DNA from: JBHHWH01 sp046756405
Lineage (GTDB): Bacteria > Actinomycetota > Acidimicrobiia > Spongiisociales > ZC4RG35
Direction: 5' to 3'
Length of the DNA: 8,505 bases
Assembly: GCA_046756405.1 (NCBI GenBank)
Contig: JBHHWH010000093.1
Span: 1-8,505, forward strand
In this document: one piece after another, positions 1 through 7,734 of the stretch
How the letters are laid out: the number at the start of each line of letters is the position of its first letter
Numbering within the stretch: the stretch's first letter is position 1
Notes under the pieces: model-generated
The model's database searches: none
Seen by the model: only the letters and a program-made list of their open reading frames with translations
Told to the model about the DNA's origin: nothing
Translations under genes and position numbers: made by a program

Positions 1-1227
1 AATCGCTCTGTCTCCCACCAGTTCGGTAACTCCTCGGATCACTCTCTCGGCACAGCGCACCTGGTCCACGTACAGTCGCTTTCGCTTCTCGGCATCGGAG
101 GCGCTGTGGACTGGGGCGACCACTGCCATGTGCCCCAGACCGCCATCGCGCCGGTACTCGCAGTTGCTGTCGAGCCGCAATGGAGCATGGGGAAGAAACA
201 GGTGGACGAACATGATCTCGGGCTGGTCGTTGGACAGGTAGCTCTCCAGATCAGACTCCAGCCATGCAATGGAATTGAGGTTCGCCGGGGCCATGGCCTC
301 GACGAGAGCTGGGATCGGAAGTGCTCCAAAGAGGCTCCTCCGCACCGCAGTCGCTGTCGGCGTGTCGGGCCAGACTCCTCTGATGCAGATGTCCACGTAG
401 CGGCTGCACTGGGCACCGGACCAACTGGATTCGACCATCAAGAAGCGATAGCCCTGGGATTGAAAAGCTTCGACCAGAGGGTTATCGCCTCGGATGGCCC
501 TCAACAGATCTGCCCACTCGGCGTCACCGGCGCTCTGTCCCTCGAGCAACGGGTAATCCATTCGATAGAAGCTGGACAATGAAAGATGGGTGAAGTTGTA
601 GTTGGCGGTCATGGAATCCGACACACCGAGCCCCGCGGTCCGGAACCGGTCCAAGTAGATGCTGTCGTAGTCGTAGAAGCGCTCCAGCACAGTCGACGAT
701 CCGAGGGCATCGAAGACCAGGATCAGCACGTCGGGAGTCTCTTTGAACTCGCCCACCGCCACGGCTGCGGCTGGCTGCACCTGCGATTCCGGTCTGGAAA
801 GCATGCTCTTCCCGGCCAGGCCAATGGGCGTCAAGAGGGCGAACAGCACCGCCCACGAGGTGAGCCATTGGTATGTCGGAACCCCGCGCAGTCTGTAGGC
901 GACGATGGCCAGAATCAGCGCCAAGGCCGACATGCCTGCTACGCCACCGGGCGTATCCCTCATCAACGTGCCCAATGACCCGATAGCGACCATGAACCAG
1001 AACACAGCGGACGTGACACCTCGGGGCTCACCCCCCCACCAGACCGCCAGCAACCATGTCCCCAGCGCCAGGACCCACATCAAACCAGACCAGATGAGAA
1101 TCCCGTCAGGGAAGCCGACCTCGACAAGGTTGACTGCCCAAACCCGCATCGGGGTGAACAAAGCCGCTACGAGGAGGGCGGCCGCCTGCCAGAGCCTGGG
1201 AAGTCTCCATTTTCTGCCCGCTGCCAT
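1..1227 (-). CDS. Membrane-anchored sulfatase/alkaline phosphatase-superfamily protein, 3' end beyond the window
   Basis: The frame is open for 409 codons from ATG at 1227 to the left edge, with no stop. About five hydrophobic segments (roughly residues 12-32, 43-64, 73-89, 95-111 and 121-139) are followed by an extracytoplasmic domain. That domain opens with PDVLILVFDALGS (165-177), the first strand and metal-binding Asp (D173) of the sulfatase/alkaline phosphatase superfamily. NYNFTHLSLSSFYRMDYP (209-226) matches the nucleophile region of LTA-synthase-like sulfatases, with T213 the candidate nucleophile. HLFLPHAPL (342-350) is also typical. The later DHG metal-binding motif would lie outside the window. 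The substrate cannot be told; a hydrolase or phospho-/sulfo-transferase acting on a surface glycan or lipid is inferred. The start is uncertain: GTG at 1230 or 1236 is in frame, and only a weak GGTGG precedes them. It is 126 bp downstream of uvrB on the same strand; I see no convincing terminator or promoter in that gap. Confidence 0.82.
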   Translation of the reverse strand, partial: MAAGRKWRLPRLWQAAALLVAALFTPMRVWAVNLVEVGFPDGILIWSGLMWVLALGTWLLAVWWGGEPRGVTSAVFWFMVAIGSLGTLMRDTPGGVAGMSALALILAIVAYRLRGVPTYQWLTSWAVLFALLTPIGLAGKSMLSRPESQVQPAAAVAVGEFKETPDVLILVFDALGSSTVLERFYDYDSIYLDRFRTAGLGVSDSMTANYNFTHLSLSSFYRMDYPLLEGQSAGDAEWADLLRAIRGDNPLVEAFQSQGYRFLMVESSWSGAQCSRYVDICIRGVWPDTPTATAVRRSLFGALPIPALVEAMAPANLNSIAWLESDLESYLSNDQPEIMFVHLFLPHAPLRLDSNCEYRRDGGLGHMAVVAPVHSASDAEKRKRLYVDQVRCAERVIRGVTELVGDRAI

Positions 1228-1353
1228 CACTTCCACCCACCGAAGCGTCCCAATTGAGAGGCGAGCGACGTACTCACTTGAGTGGTTGCCCCTCTGACCA
1301 TTGAACGACAGGCTATCGAGACACGCCCGACCGTCTATGGTTCTTGAGTTTCC

Positions 1354-3360
1354 TCATCCCGCCTCGGCCACCTCGCGCAGCTCCCTACGTAGCTCACTGA
1401 TCTCGTCCCGCAGCCTGGCCGCATACTCGAACCGCAGGTCTTTGGCCGCTTCGTGCATCTCCTCCTCGAGACTCAGGATCAGCCGGGTCAGGTCCTCCCC
1501 CTCCAGGTCCAGAGGAGCCCTGGGGCTGACCTCGCGTCTCCTCCTTTGAGCCGCCGGTGCTTCAGTCTGAACCAGCTCCAGGATGTCGCTGATCCGCTTG
1601 CGGACGGTCTGGGGATCGATACCGTGCTCCTCGTTCCACTCCTGTTGCAGTCTCCGTCTTCGGTTGGTCTCGCTGATAGCCCGCTGCATCGACGAAGTGA
1701 CCTCATCGGCGTACATGATCACCTGGCCGTCGACGTTACGGGCAGCCCTCCCGATGATCTGGATCAGGGAAGTCTCTGAACGTAGGAAACCCTCCTTGTC
1801 GGCGTCGAGGATCGCCACGAGGGAGACCTCGGGCAGGTCGAGGCCCTCACGCAACAGGTTTATCCCCACCAGCACATCGAACTCACCCAGGCGCAGCTCC
1901 CTCATGATCTGGACCCGCTCCAGGGTGTCGATGTCGGAGTGCATGTAGCGGGCCCTCACCCCCATCTCCAGCAGATAATCGGTGAGGTCCTCGGCCATCT
2001 TCTTGGTGAGCGTGGTCACCAGCACCCGTTGGCTCTGCACCGCCCGCTCCCGGATCTCGTCGAGGAGGTCGTCGATCTGGCCCTTCGTGGGGCGAACCAC
2101 CACCTCTGGGTCTACCAGGCCGGTGGGGCGGATGATCTGCTCCACCACCTGAGTCGAGTGGGTGAGTTCGAACTGGCTGGGTGTGGCGGACAAGAAGATG
2201 GCCTGGTTGGTCCGCTCCAGCCACTCGTCGAAGCGGAGGGGGCGGTTGTCCATCGCCGAGGGAAGGCGGAACCCGTGCTCCACCAGAGTCTCCTTTCGGG
2301 ATCGATCTCCCTCATACTGCCCTCCGATCTGGGGAATGGTGACGTGGGACTCGTCGACGATGGTCAGGTAGTCGTCGGGGAAATAGTCGAGCAAGGTGTA
2401 GGGGGCTTCCCCTGGGGCTCGACCGTCGAGGTGCCTCGAGTAGTTCTCGATGCCGGAGCAGAAGCCCACCTCCCGCATCATCTCCAGGTCGTAGTTGGTC
2501 CTCATCCGCAGCCGTTGTGCCTCCAGGAGCTTCCCCTGGGCTTCCAGCTCCGCCAGCCTCTCCTCCAGTTCAGCCTCAATGCCTGCCACCGCTTTGAGGA
2601 GACGTTCCCTCTCGGTCACGTAGTGGGTGGCCGGGAAGACGAACAGCTCGCTCAGCTCCTCCACCACCTCCCCGGTGACCGGGTTGAGGCGGACCATGCG
2701 CTCCACCTCGTCGCCCCAGAACTGGACCCTGACGATGGTCTCCTCGTAGGAGGGGAAGATCTCCAGGGTGTCGCCGCGGACCCGGAACTTCCCCCGGATC
2801 AGGTTCATCTCGTTGCGTTCGTACTGGATGTCCACTAGACGCTTGATCGCCGCCTCTAACGGGTATTCCACTCCCTGCACGAGACGAAGCAGCTGCCCTT
2901 CATACTGCTCGGGAGAGCCGAGACCGTAGATGGCAGACACAGAAGCCACGATGATCACGTCCCGCCGCACGAGCAGCGCCGCGGTGGCGGCGTGGCGCAG
3001 GCGGTCGATCTCATCGTTGATGGTGGCGTCCTTTTCGATGTAGGTATCCGTCTGCGGGAGGTACGCCTCGGGCTGGTAGTAGTCGTAGTAGGAGACGAAG
3101 TACTCCACCCGGTTGTTGGGGAAGAACTGTCGGAACTCGTTAGCGAGCTGGGCGGCCAGGGCCTTGTTAGGCGCCAATACGAGAGTTGGTTTCTGGACCC
3201 TTTCGATCGTCCAGGCAATGGTGGCCGACTTTCCCGACCCGGTAATCCCCAGCAGCGTCTGGAACCGGTCACCCCTGTCGACTCCGCGGGAGAGGGAGTC
3301 GATGGCCTTGGGTTGGTCACCGGCGGGATCGAAATCAGAGACGACCTTGAAGTCGGGCAC
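1354..3360 (-). CDS. uvrB: Excinuclease ABC subunit B (UvrB)
   Basis: UvrB is the damage-verifying helicase-like subunit of nucleotide excision repair. It is loaded onto DNA by UvrA and recruits UvrC for incision. The 668-residue product has the usual length and all landmarks: Walker A GITGSGKS (38-45), the damage-probing beta-hairpin rich in Tyr ([21 protein letters not shown], 91-111), Walker B DESH (336-339), motif III SATP (391-394), motif [11 protein letters not shown] (534-542), and a C-terminal UVR helical pair (about 625-660) that binds UvrC. The GSGKSAT form of Walker A is common in actinobacterial UvrB. The start is GTG. No other in-frame start codon lies between it and the TAG at 3397-3399, which is also the stop of the upstream membrane-protein gene, 36 bases away. 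The only good Shine-Dalgarno sequence lies 18 nt before the start, which is unusual. It is probably co-transcribed with coaE; no LexA-type site was recognised. Confidence 0.97.
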   Translation of the reverse strand: MPDFKVVSDFDPAGDQPKAIDSLSRGVDRGDRFQTLLGITGSGKSATIAWTIERVQKPTLVLAPNKALAAQLANEFRQFFPNNRVEYFVSYYDYYQPEAYLPQTDTYIEKDATINDEIDRLRHAATAALLVRRDVIIVASVSAIYGLGSPEQYEGQLLRLVQGVEYPLEAAIKRLVDIQYERNEMNLIRGKFRVRGDTLEIFPSYEETIVRVQFWGDEVERMVRLNPVTGEVVEELSELFVFPATHYVTERERLLKAVAGIEAELEERLAELEAQGKLLEAQRLRMRTNYDLEMMREVGFCSGIENYSRHLDGRAPGEAPYTLLDYFPDDYLTIVDESHVTIPQIGGQYEGDRSRKETLVEHGFRLPSAMDNRPLRFDEWLERTNQAIFLSATPSQFELTHSTQVVEQIIRPTGLVDPEVVVRPTKGQIDDLLDEIRERAVQSQRVLVTTLTKKMAEDLTDYLLEMGVRARYMHSDIDTLERVQIMRELRLGEFDVLVGINLLREGLDLPEVSLVAILDADKEGFLRSETSLIQIIGRAARNVDGQVIMYADEVTSSMQRAISETNRRRRLQQEWNEEHGIDPQTVRKRISDILELVQTEAPAAQRRRREVSPRAPLDLEGEDLTRLILSLEEEMHEAAKDLRFEYAARLRDEISELRRELREVAEAG

Positions 3361-3386
3361 GAAGCGGAGAGTACCGCCACCTCCCC
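3361..3386 (-). promoter_or_regulatory. uvrB ribosome-binding region with distant SD and possible hairpins
   Basis: On the minus strand a strong GGAGGT (3384 to 3379) lies 18 nt before the GTG start of uvrB, too far for a normal SD. Between them GCGG (3377-3374) can pair with CCGC (3367-3364) around a 6-nt loop. This would bring the SD to an effective distance of about 4 nt. An alternative pairing of GGGGAG (3386-3381) with CTCTCC (3371-3366) would hide the SD. The two pairings exclude each other. The bases are visible; folding and function are inferred. Confidence 0.4.
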
Positions 3387-3396
3387 GACAGCCGTC

Positions 3397-4911
3397 CTAG
3401 CCGGGGAAGCAGAGCCCGTCTCCGTCCACCGGCAGCCCGGGGTCGCCGGTGAGGGGGAGTTCGGACCCGGCCCGGACGAAGACCGCCGCCAGGGCGTCCT
3501 CGTAGGCAAGGACCCAATCGTTTTCCAGCCTCATGAGGGCCGCACCCCCGGAACCGGCGGGAAGCAGCACCAGGTCGGGGACACCGAAGTCGAAGACCCG
3601 GTCCCATTCACCGCGACCTGCTTCGAAGTCGAGGTTGGCGGCCAGCACCTCCGGGGAGTAGACGGTCTCCCGCCTTCCGTCGATCGACACCTGCACCCGG
3701 GGCCCGAGATGCCAGATCACGTATTCTCCCCAATTGAACGGCACCACCGCCCTTCCCTCCACCCCCGACCGTTTCAGGGCGTCGACGGCTCTCACCGGGA
3801 ACTCGAACTGTGCCGGCTTGATCCGGATGCATCCTTCGGGCCTGTCGATGTAGGACCAGGAAAGGTAGCCGGCCAGGACCAGAGCCGCGCTGATGAGGAC
3901 CGGCGCCTTGGGTACCGAGCCCCTCTCAGGCTTCTGTTTCGTCCCGAGAACCGCCAGGTGGGTCCCCCCTAACACCACTGCCGCGGGAACCATCACCTGG
4001 AGGTGTCTCATGGCGAGGAGCGGAGCCACCACCAGGGCAATCAAGGGCAGAGCGAAGCGAACCTGTAGGTTCCTCCGGTCCACCCAGAGCGCTGCCAAGA
4101 CAGCAACTGCAAGACCGATGTAGGCCAGGCCCACCCCTGATGTCAGGTCGACCGGGCGCCATTCGACGATCTCGGGTCGGTCCACGGTGGTAGTCCTCAC
4201 CAGAAAGAGGAGATGCGCCAAGCCGTTCGGGTTGAGTCCCAAGGCCAGCACGGAGCCGAGAAGACCGGCCACCGGCCACCAGCGGGTTCGGTCGCGCACG
4301 GTGAACACATAGAGCAAGGCCCAGGTTCCCAGCACCGCGATCCCGGCCAGAACCCCTCCGTGAAGGTTCACCCACATCGCGAACAGAAGTGGAAGCGCCA
4401 GCAGCCACCGCCTGTCGCCTCCCTCCACCTTCCTGATCACAGCGACCAGGGCGGTGAAAGCGACCAGGGTGAAGAGCTGCGGCCGGAAGGTTCCCAGGGT
4501 GGGGATGAGGACCACCACGCCAACCAACATCACCACGGCGACACGCACCGGGTGGAGCCCGTCGCGCACCAGCCACCAGAAGAGAAAGGCGACCACCCCG
4601 ACAGCGATCGCGGCCTTCAACGCCGCCAGCCCGTAAGCGCCCCTTGCCTGGTAGACGGCGGCCATGACCACCTCGGATAGCCACTCGTGGTTGAACCAGC
4701 GCTGGCCTTCTGTCACATACGAATATGTGTCGGTGCTCAGATAGCCGCCGAATCGGATCTTGTCCTGACCGAAGCGTACGTGTCCCCAGAGGTCCAGGTC
4801 AGCGACGGTGATCCCAACGCGCAGAACAGTCATCGCGGCGACTACCGCGGCCAGGACAGCCACCTCCGAGGACGAAAGACGCTTACGAGAAATCGGAGGC
4901 AACTTGGGCAT
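3397..4911 (-). CDS. Multi-pass membrane protein, GT-C-like glycosyltransferase fold, uncharacterised
   Basis: The 504-residue product has a short basic N-terminus, about ten hydrophobic segments between residues 15 and 354, and a soluble C-terminal part of about 130 residues. The first extracytoplasmic loop carries DLDLWGH (38-44) and later DTYSYVTEGQRWFNHEWLSE (61-80). An acidic pair followed by W/H residues in loop 1 is the layout of GT-C glycosyltransferases, which use polyprenyl-phosphate sugars. Other conserved-looking motifs are FRPQ (142-145), NLHGG (182-186), NPNG (227-230) and RH (302-303). The tail holds NWGEYVIW (393-400) and VSIDGR (408-413), also present in the partial gene at the right edge. 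A role in transferring sugars outside the membrane is inference; I do not recognise a named gene. ATG at 4911 is 3 bases after the coaE stop (TAG-TCA-ATG) with no clear SD, so translation probably depends on ribosomes finishing coaE. Confidence 0.85.
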   Translation of the reverse strand: MPKLPPISRKRLSSSEVAVLAAVVAAMTVLRVGITVADLDLWGHVRFGQDKIRFGGYLSTDTYSYVTEGQRWFNHEWLSEVVMAAVYQARGAYGLAALKAAIAVGVVAFLFWWLVRDGLHPVRVAVVMLVGVVVLIPTLGTFRPQLFTLVAFTALVAVIRKVEGGDRRWLLALPLLFAMWVNLHGGVLAGIAVLGTWALLYVFTVRDRTRWWPVAGLLGSVLALGLNPNGLAHLLFLVRTTTVDRPEIVEWRPVDLTSGVGLAYIGLAVAVLAALWVDRRNLQVRFALPLIALVVAPLLAMRHLQVMVPAAVVLGGTHLAVLGTKQKPERGSVPKAPVLISAALVLAGYLSWSYIDRPEGCIRIKPAQFEFPVRAVDALKRSGVEGRAVVPFNWGEYVIWHLGPRVQVSIDGRRETVYSPEVLAANLDFEAGRGEWDRVFDFGVPDLVLLPAGSGGAALMRLENDWVLAYEDALAAVFVRAGSELPLTGDPGLPVDGDGLCFPG

Positions 4912-4914
4912 TGA

Positions 4915-5490
4915 CTAGTCGATCAAGGAAGCGACCACGTCAACGGTGCGTCTCAACTGAGTCATCGACCCGTGATTGGGAATCACCATGTCAGCCGCGG
5001 CCAGCCACGCCGCCCGTGGGGGCTGGGACTTCATCCGCGCCAGCGCATCGTCGTGAGCGAGCCCTCTGGCGACCGCCCGACGCAGTCGAACAGCGTCGTC
5101 GGCATCCACCACCATCCGACCCCAACCTTCTCCCAGGTCCGCCTTCAACAGCGGAATCTCCACCACCGCTGGACCATCAAAACCCTCCACGAGTCGCCTG
5201 ATTCTGCCGAAGATAAGGGGATGGGTTATCGTCTCGAGACGTCGAAGCTGTGCAGGATCGTTGAAGACGATTCTCGCGAGTCGCGCCCGGTCTATTCGAC
5301 CTGTGCTGACGACTTGAGGCCATTCCGAGACCACCGATTCATAGGCTTCAGATCCCGGTTCGAGGATCTCATGGCCGACGCTGTCGGCGTCGATCGTCCT
5401 GATACCTCGCTCTTCGAGGAGGGCACGGACCGCACTCTTCCCGCTGCCAATACCCCCTCCGAGCAACCAACGCCGCGTCCCTTTCCGCAT
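4915..5490 (-). CDS. coaE: Dephospho-CoA kinase
   Basis: CoaE phosphorylates the 3'-hydroxyl of dephospho-CoA with ATP, the last step of coenzyme A synthesis, in the cytoplasm. The 191-residue product has the P-loop GGGIGSGKS (11-19), the DAD motif after strand 2 (34-36), THPLI (89-93), EIPLL (111-115), and the C-terminal block from SQPPR (155-159) through ADMVIPNHGS (166-175), matching the family's ADxVIxNxG. The length is that of the single-domain enzyme; the extra C-terminal domain of mycobacterial CoaE is absent. ATG at 5490 is the only reasonable start, since an in-frame TGA lies three codons upstream. No SD sits at normal distance, which suggests a leaderless or nearly leaderless transcript. 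It is the first gene of the likely coaE, membrane protein, uvrB operon. In many actinobacteria rpsA precedes coaE; here a divergent two-component system takes that place. Confidence 0.95.
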   Translation of the reverse strand: MRKGTRRWLLGGGIGSGKSAVRALLEERGIRTIDADSVGHEILEPGSEAYESVVSEWPQVVSTGRIDRARLARIVFNDPAQLRRLETITHPLIFGRIRRLVEGFDGPAVVEIPLLKADLGEGWGRMVVDADDAVRLRRAVARGLAHDDALARMKSQPPRAAWLAAADMVIPNHGSMTQLRRTVDVVASLID

Positions 5491-5514
5491 CGGATGTCAC
5501 GGTAGCCTCTGACC
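5491..5514. promoter_or_regulatory. 24-bp divergent promoter region between coaE and the histidine kinase gene
   Basis: The start codons of two divergent genes are separated by 24 bp. On the plus strand TAGCCT (5503-5508) matches the TANNNT -10 and ends 6 nt before ATG 5515, so a transcript would start at the A of the ATG. On the minus strand TACCGT (5504 to 5499) also matches and ends 8 nt before ATG 5490. The two hexamers share the TA at 5503-5504 (pattern ANNNTANNNT). Flanking them is an inverted repeat GTCA (5496-5499) N10 TGAC (5510-5513). No SD is seen for either gene. Leaderless transcription is inferred. Confidence 0.55.
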
Positions 5515-7014
5515 ATGCCCGCTCACGCCCCTTGGGAGACTCGCGTTCACCGCACCATCGTGATCGGTCAATGGATCGCCCTGGTGATCGGCATGGTCTC
5601 GGACCTGGTCGAAACCCGCGGATCGGCTGAATCTCTGATCGCCATGGCCATCGCCTCCGTCTACACGATCGGTTCTACCGTGATCCCAGAGGACCGGTAC
5701 CACCAGCGATTCGGGGCAGAGACGATCACCCTTCTGGGCGCAGTGATCGTCCTCGCCTCTCTGACCATGACCGGAGGCGCGACCAGCCCCTACCTCCTTC
5801 TCTCCATGGGCCCGCCCATCTTCGCCACGGTCTACGGAGGGCTACGAACCGGCTTGACCACAGGGGGGCTCTCTGCGGGCCTGCTTGCCTTGGTAACGAT
5901 CGGTGCGAGGGCCAACCTTGTCGAAGCGTTCCCCGCCATGGGCCTATACCTGGTCTTCGTCGTCCTGGTGGGCGTCATCCGGAAGCTCCTCCAAGATATC
6001 CACGAACGTGCCGCCAAGTTGGAGGAGGAGAAGAAGCAAGCGACCCGCCAGCTCGAGCAGCTTGAAGAGATCCATGCCGCCTTGCTGCGCCTCTCCGAGG
6101 ACGTTTCCTCGGGCCGTTTCAACGCTACCGAGGTGGCGGCCGAGACGCTGGGCAAGATTCTCGACCGCTACCCGGGCGCGGCGGGAAAGCTGGCTATCAA
6201 CGACGAGGAGGGCGCGGTGGTCCTGGCCGCCCGCGGTATCCCGGAGGGTGAGGGTCGTGTCTACGAGCTGCCTCTCGCCACACGCACTGCCGAGGTTGGG
6301 AGTATGGAGCTGACCATGCCGAGGCCTCTGACTCCCAACGAACTCGCTGAGGTGGCCGCCGTCCTCTACCCGGTCAGCGTCGCCTTCGCCAACCTCAAGC
6401 TCCTCCAGGACATCGTCGGTTCGGCGGTCGCCGAGGAGCGAATACGTCTGGCCAGGGAGATGCACGACAGCATCGGCCCTTCCCTCGCCGCTCTCGGTCT
6501 TGCCATCGACATGGCCGCTTTGCGGCAAGCTTCACATCCGCCAGTGGTCGAGGACCTCAAGGTGCTCAGGTCCAATGTCACCATGCTGGTGGAGGAAATG
6601 AGGGCCGCGGTCGCAGACCTGAGGTCGGCGCCAGGTCCCACCCTGACCGCTAGGTTGTTGCGCATTGCCGCCTCCCTTCCCGAGGATCCCCCGATTGTTG
6701 TGGACATAGATGAGCGCCGGCCTCCCCGTCCCGCGCTCATCGGCGATCTGGCCGAGATCCTTGGCGAGGCCGTTCGCAACGCCCACCTCCACTCCAGGGC
6801 CACCAAGATCGTCGTCTCTGGCCAAGTGGATCGGGACTTCGGCTCCTGTTCGGTGGTCGACGATGGCGCAGGTTTTGATCCTGAGACAACACCGGAGGGC
6901 CACTATGGAATCCTCGGGATGCGGGAGAGAGCTGCCAAAATCGGAGCCACGATGAAGATCGACTCCAAGCCCGGCGTGGGGACGGCGGTGACGGTGGAAT
7001 GGGGGAACCCATGA
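5515..7014 (+). CDS. Membrane sensor histidine kinase, NarL/HisKA_3 class
   Basis: The 499-residue product starts with about six hydrophobic segments (roughly 13-30, 40-57, 70-86, 92-108, 112-130, 137-157). A charged coiled coil follows (about 158-190), then a GAF-like region (about 190-297, weak), the HisKA_3 dimerisation helix with REMHDSIGPSL (314-324, phospho-acceptor H317), and an HATPase_c domain. The latter shows the N box EAVRNAHLHS (418-427), G1 box DDGAGF (449-454) and G2 box GHYGILGMRER (462-472). The loops between membrane segments are short and no periplasmic sensor domain is evident, so the signal may be sensed in the membrane or by the GAF-like region. After the H-D pair, position D+4 is P322, where many relatives have Gln or His needed for phosphatase activity. 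The start is chosen because the -10 lies 6 nt upstream, fitting a leaderless mRNA. The stop overlaps the regulator start by four bases (ATGA), so the two are a coupled pair. Confidence 0.93.
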   Translation: MPAHAPWETRVHRTIVIGQWIALVIGMVSDLVETRGSAESLIAMAIASVYTIGSTVIPEDRYHQRFGAETITLLGAVIVLASLTMTGGATSPYLLLSMGPPIFATVYGGLRTGLTTGGLSAGLLALVTIGARANLVEAFPAMGLYLVFVVLVGVIRKLLQDIHERAAKLEEEKKQATRQLEQLEEIHAALLRLSEDVSSGRFNATEVAAETLGKILDRYPGAAGKLAINDEEGAVVLAARGIPEGEGRVYELPLATRTAEVGSMELTMPRPLTPNELAEVAAVLYPVSVAFANLKLLQDIVGSAVAEERIRLAREMHDSIGPSLAALGLAIDMAALRQASHPPVVEDLKVLRSNVTMLVEEMRAAVADLRSAPGPTLTARLLRIAASLPEDPPIVVDIDERRPPRPALIGDLAEILGEAVRNAHLHSRATKIVVSGQVDRDFGSCSVVDDGAGFDPETTPEGHYGILGMRERAAKIGATMKIDSKPGVGTAVTVEWGNP

Positions 7015-7649
7015 TCCGGGTCATGGTGGCCGACGACCACAACCTCTTCGCTGAAGGACTCAGCCAGGCCTTAAACAGCCTCCCCGACACTCGGGTGGTT
7101 GGGGTGGTCGGCTCCGGACCTGATCTCGAGGCCCGACTGCAGACCCAACCCGCAGAGGTCGTGATCGTCGACATCGAAATGCCTGAGGGCGACGGGATCG
7201 AAACCATCTCCCGTCTTGGAATGCGAACCAGCGCCATCGTTGTTTCGATGCACGCCGGGGATGATCAGAGGGACCGGGCTGCCGAAGCGGGAGCCAAGGC
7301 GTTCTTCTCCAAGGCGGTTCCCCTGACCACCCTGGCGGCCGCGGTGCGGGCCGTGGCCTCGGGAAAGAGTCTCATGGGCCTCGATGACGAGCAACGTGAT
7401 GCCGTCCTCGAGCAATACCGGGAGGCTCAACTGGACCCTGGCGCGGCGTCCCTCACCACCCGTGAACGGGAGATACTGCAACTCCTGGCGGTGGGAGTGT
7501 CCGCTACCGACGAGCTAGCGGATCGGCTCTACATCTCCCAGAAGACCGTGAAGAACCACCTTGCTTCGGTTTTCCACAAGCTCGCGGTGAGCGACCGGAC
7601 CCAGGCCGCGATCGAGGCGATCCGGTTGGGAATCGCCTCGCCCAAGTGA
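7011..7649 (+). CDS. NarL/LuxR-family DNA-binding response regulator
   Basis: The 212-residue product is a receiver domain followed by a LuxR-type helix-turn-helix. The acidic pocket is D8/D9, the phospho-acceptor D54 (in VDIEMPEGDG), the switch Ser S79 and the conserved Lys K101. The HTH spans about 147-208, starting LTTREREILQLLAVG (148-162) and containing SQKTVKNHL (176-184). It presumably receives phosphate from the kinase encoded just upstream and binds DNA as a dimer. I chose ATG 7011 rather than ATG 6999. The former overlaps the kinase stop as ATGA, has GGGGGAA just upstream, and gives the standard N-terminus MIRVMVADDH. The 6999 start would add four residues and has no SD at proper distance. 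The gene is followed after 85 bp by the pilin genes, which are plausible targets. Confidence 0.94.
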   Translation: MIRVMVADDHNLFAEGLSQALNSLPDTRVVGVVGSGPDLEARLQTQPAEVVIVDIEMPEGDGIETISRLGMRTSAIVVSMHAGDDQRDRAAEAGAKAFFSKAVPLTTLAAAVRAVASGKSLMGLDDEQRDAVLEQYREAQLDPGAASLTTREREILQLLAVGVSATDELADRLYISQKTVKNHLASVFHKLAVSDRTQAAIEAIRLGIASPK

Positions 7650-7688
7650 GCTTTGGGCCTGGCGACCCATAAGGCTCCCCGGGGCCCT

Positions 7689-7721
7689 GTCATAGGCTCT
7701 CTTTCAGTACTGATCTATGAC
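7689..7721. promoter_or_regulatory. Inverted repeat just before the first pilin gene
   Basis: GTCATAG (7689-7695) and CTATGAC (7715-7721) are perfect 7-bp arms separated by 19 bp; their centres are 26 bp apart. The right arm ends 2 bp before the SD of the first pilin gene. TAGGCT (7693-7698), a possible -10, overlaps the left arm. It could be an operator, for example for the response regulator encoded upstream, or an mRNA hairpin next to the SD. The repeat is visible; the role is inference. Confidence 0.4.
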
Positions 7722-7723
7722 CT

Positions 7724-7730
7724 AGGAGAG
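7724..7730 (+). promoter_or_regulatory. Shine-Dalgarno site that fixes a TTG start
   Basis: AGGAGAG (7724-7730), with core AGGAG, lies 6 nt before TTG 7735. No ATG or GTG in this frame sits at a suitable distance, so this site is the main reason for placing the start of the first pilin gene here. Confidence 0.75.
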
Positions 7731-7734
7731 GGAC

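Noticed and set aside
1272..1283. Inverted repeat ACTCA-CT-TGAGT upstream of the sulfatase-like gene
   Set aside because: Five-base arms are expected by chance at this scale and nothing else supports an operator here.
106..1297. Several overlapping plus-strand and minus-strand frames of 114-158 codons at the left edge
   Set aside because: All overlap the single continuous minus-strand frame with sulfatase-family motifs, which has no stop because it runs off the window.
1291..1301. 11-base match CCTCTGACCAT shared with 5506-5516 in the kinase promoter
   Set aside because: Several 11-base matches are expected by chance in a window of this length, and the positions relative to genes differ.
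1939..2838. Long plus-strand open frame of 299 codons opposite uvrB
   Set aside because: It lies wholly antisense to a fully conserved uvrB. The composition (many His, Gln, Val, Gly) is what GC-rich antisense frames give, and no domain is recognisable.
2992..3972. Plus-strand open frame of 326 codons across the uvrB and membrane-protein junction
   Set aside because: It is antisense to two well-supported genes, has no SD, and has low-complexity composition.
3926..4684. Alternative minus-strand frame of 252 codons inside the membrane-protein gene
   Set aside because: It is out of frame with the gene that shows membrane segments and motifs; Gly/Arg-rich shadow composition.
6999..7010. Upstream ATG for the response regulator, adding MGEP
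   Set aside because: There is no SD at a usable distance, whereas ATG 7011 has GGGGGAA and the standard ATGA overlap.
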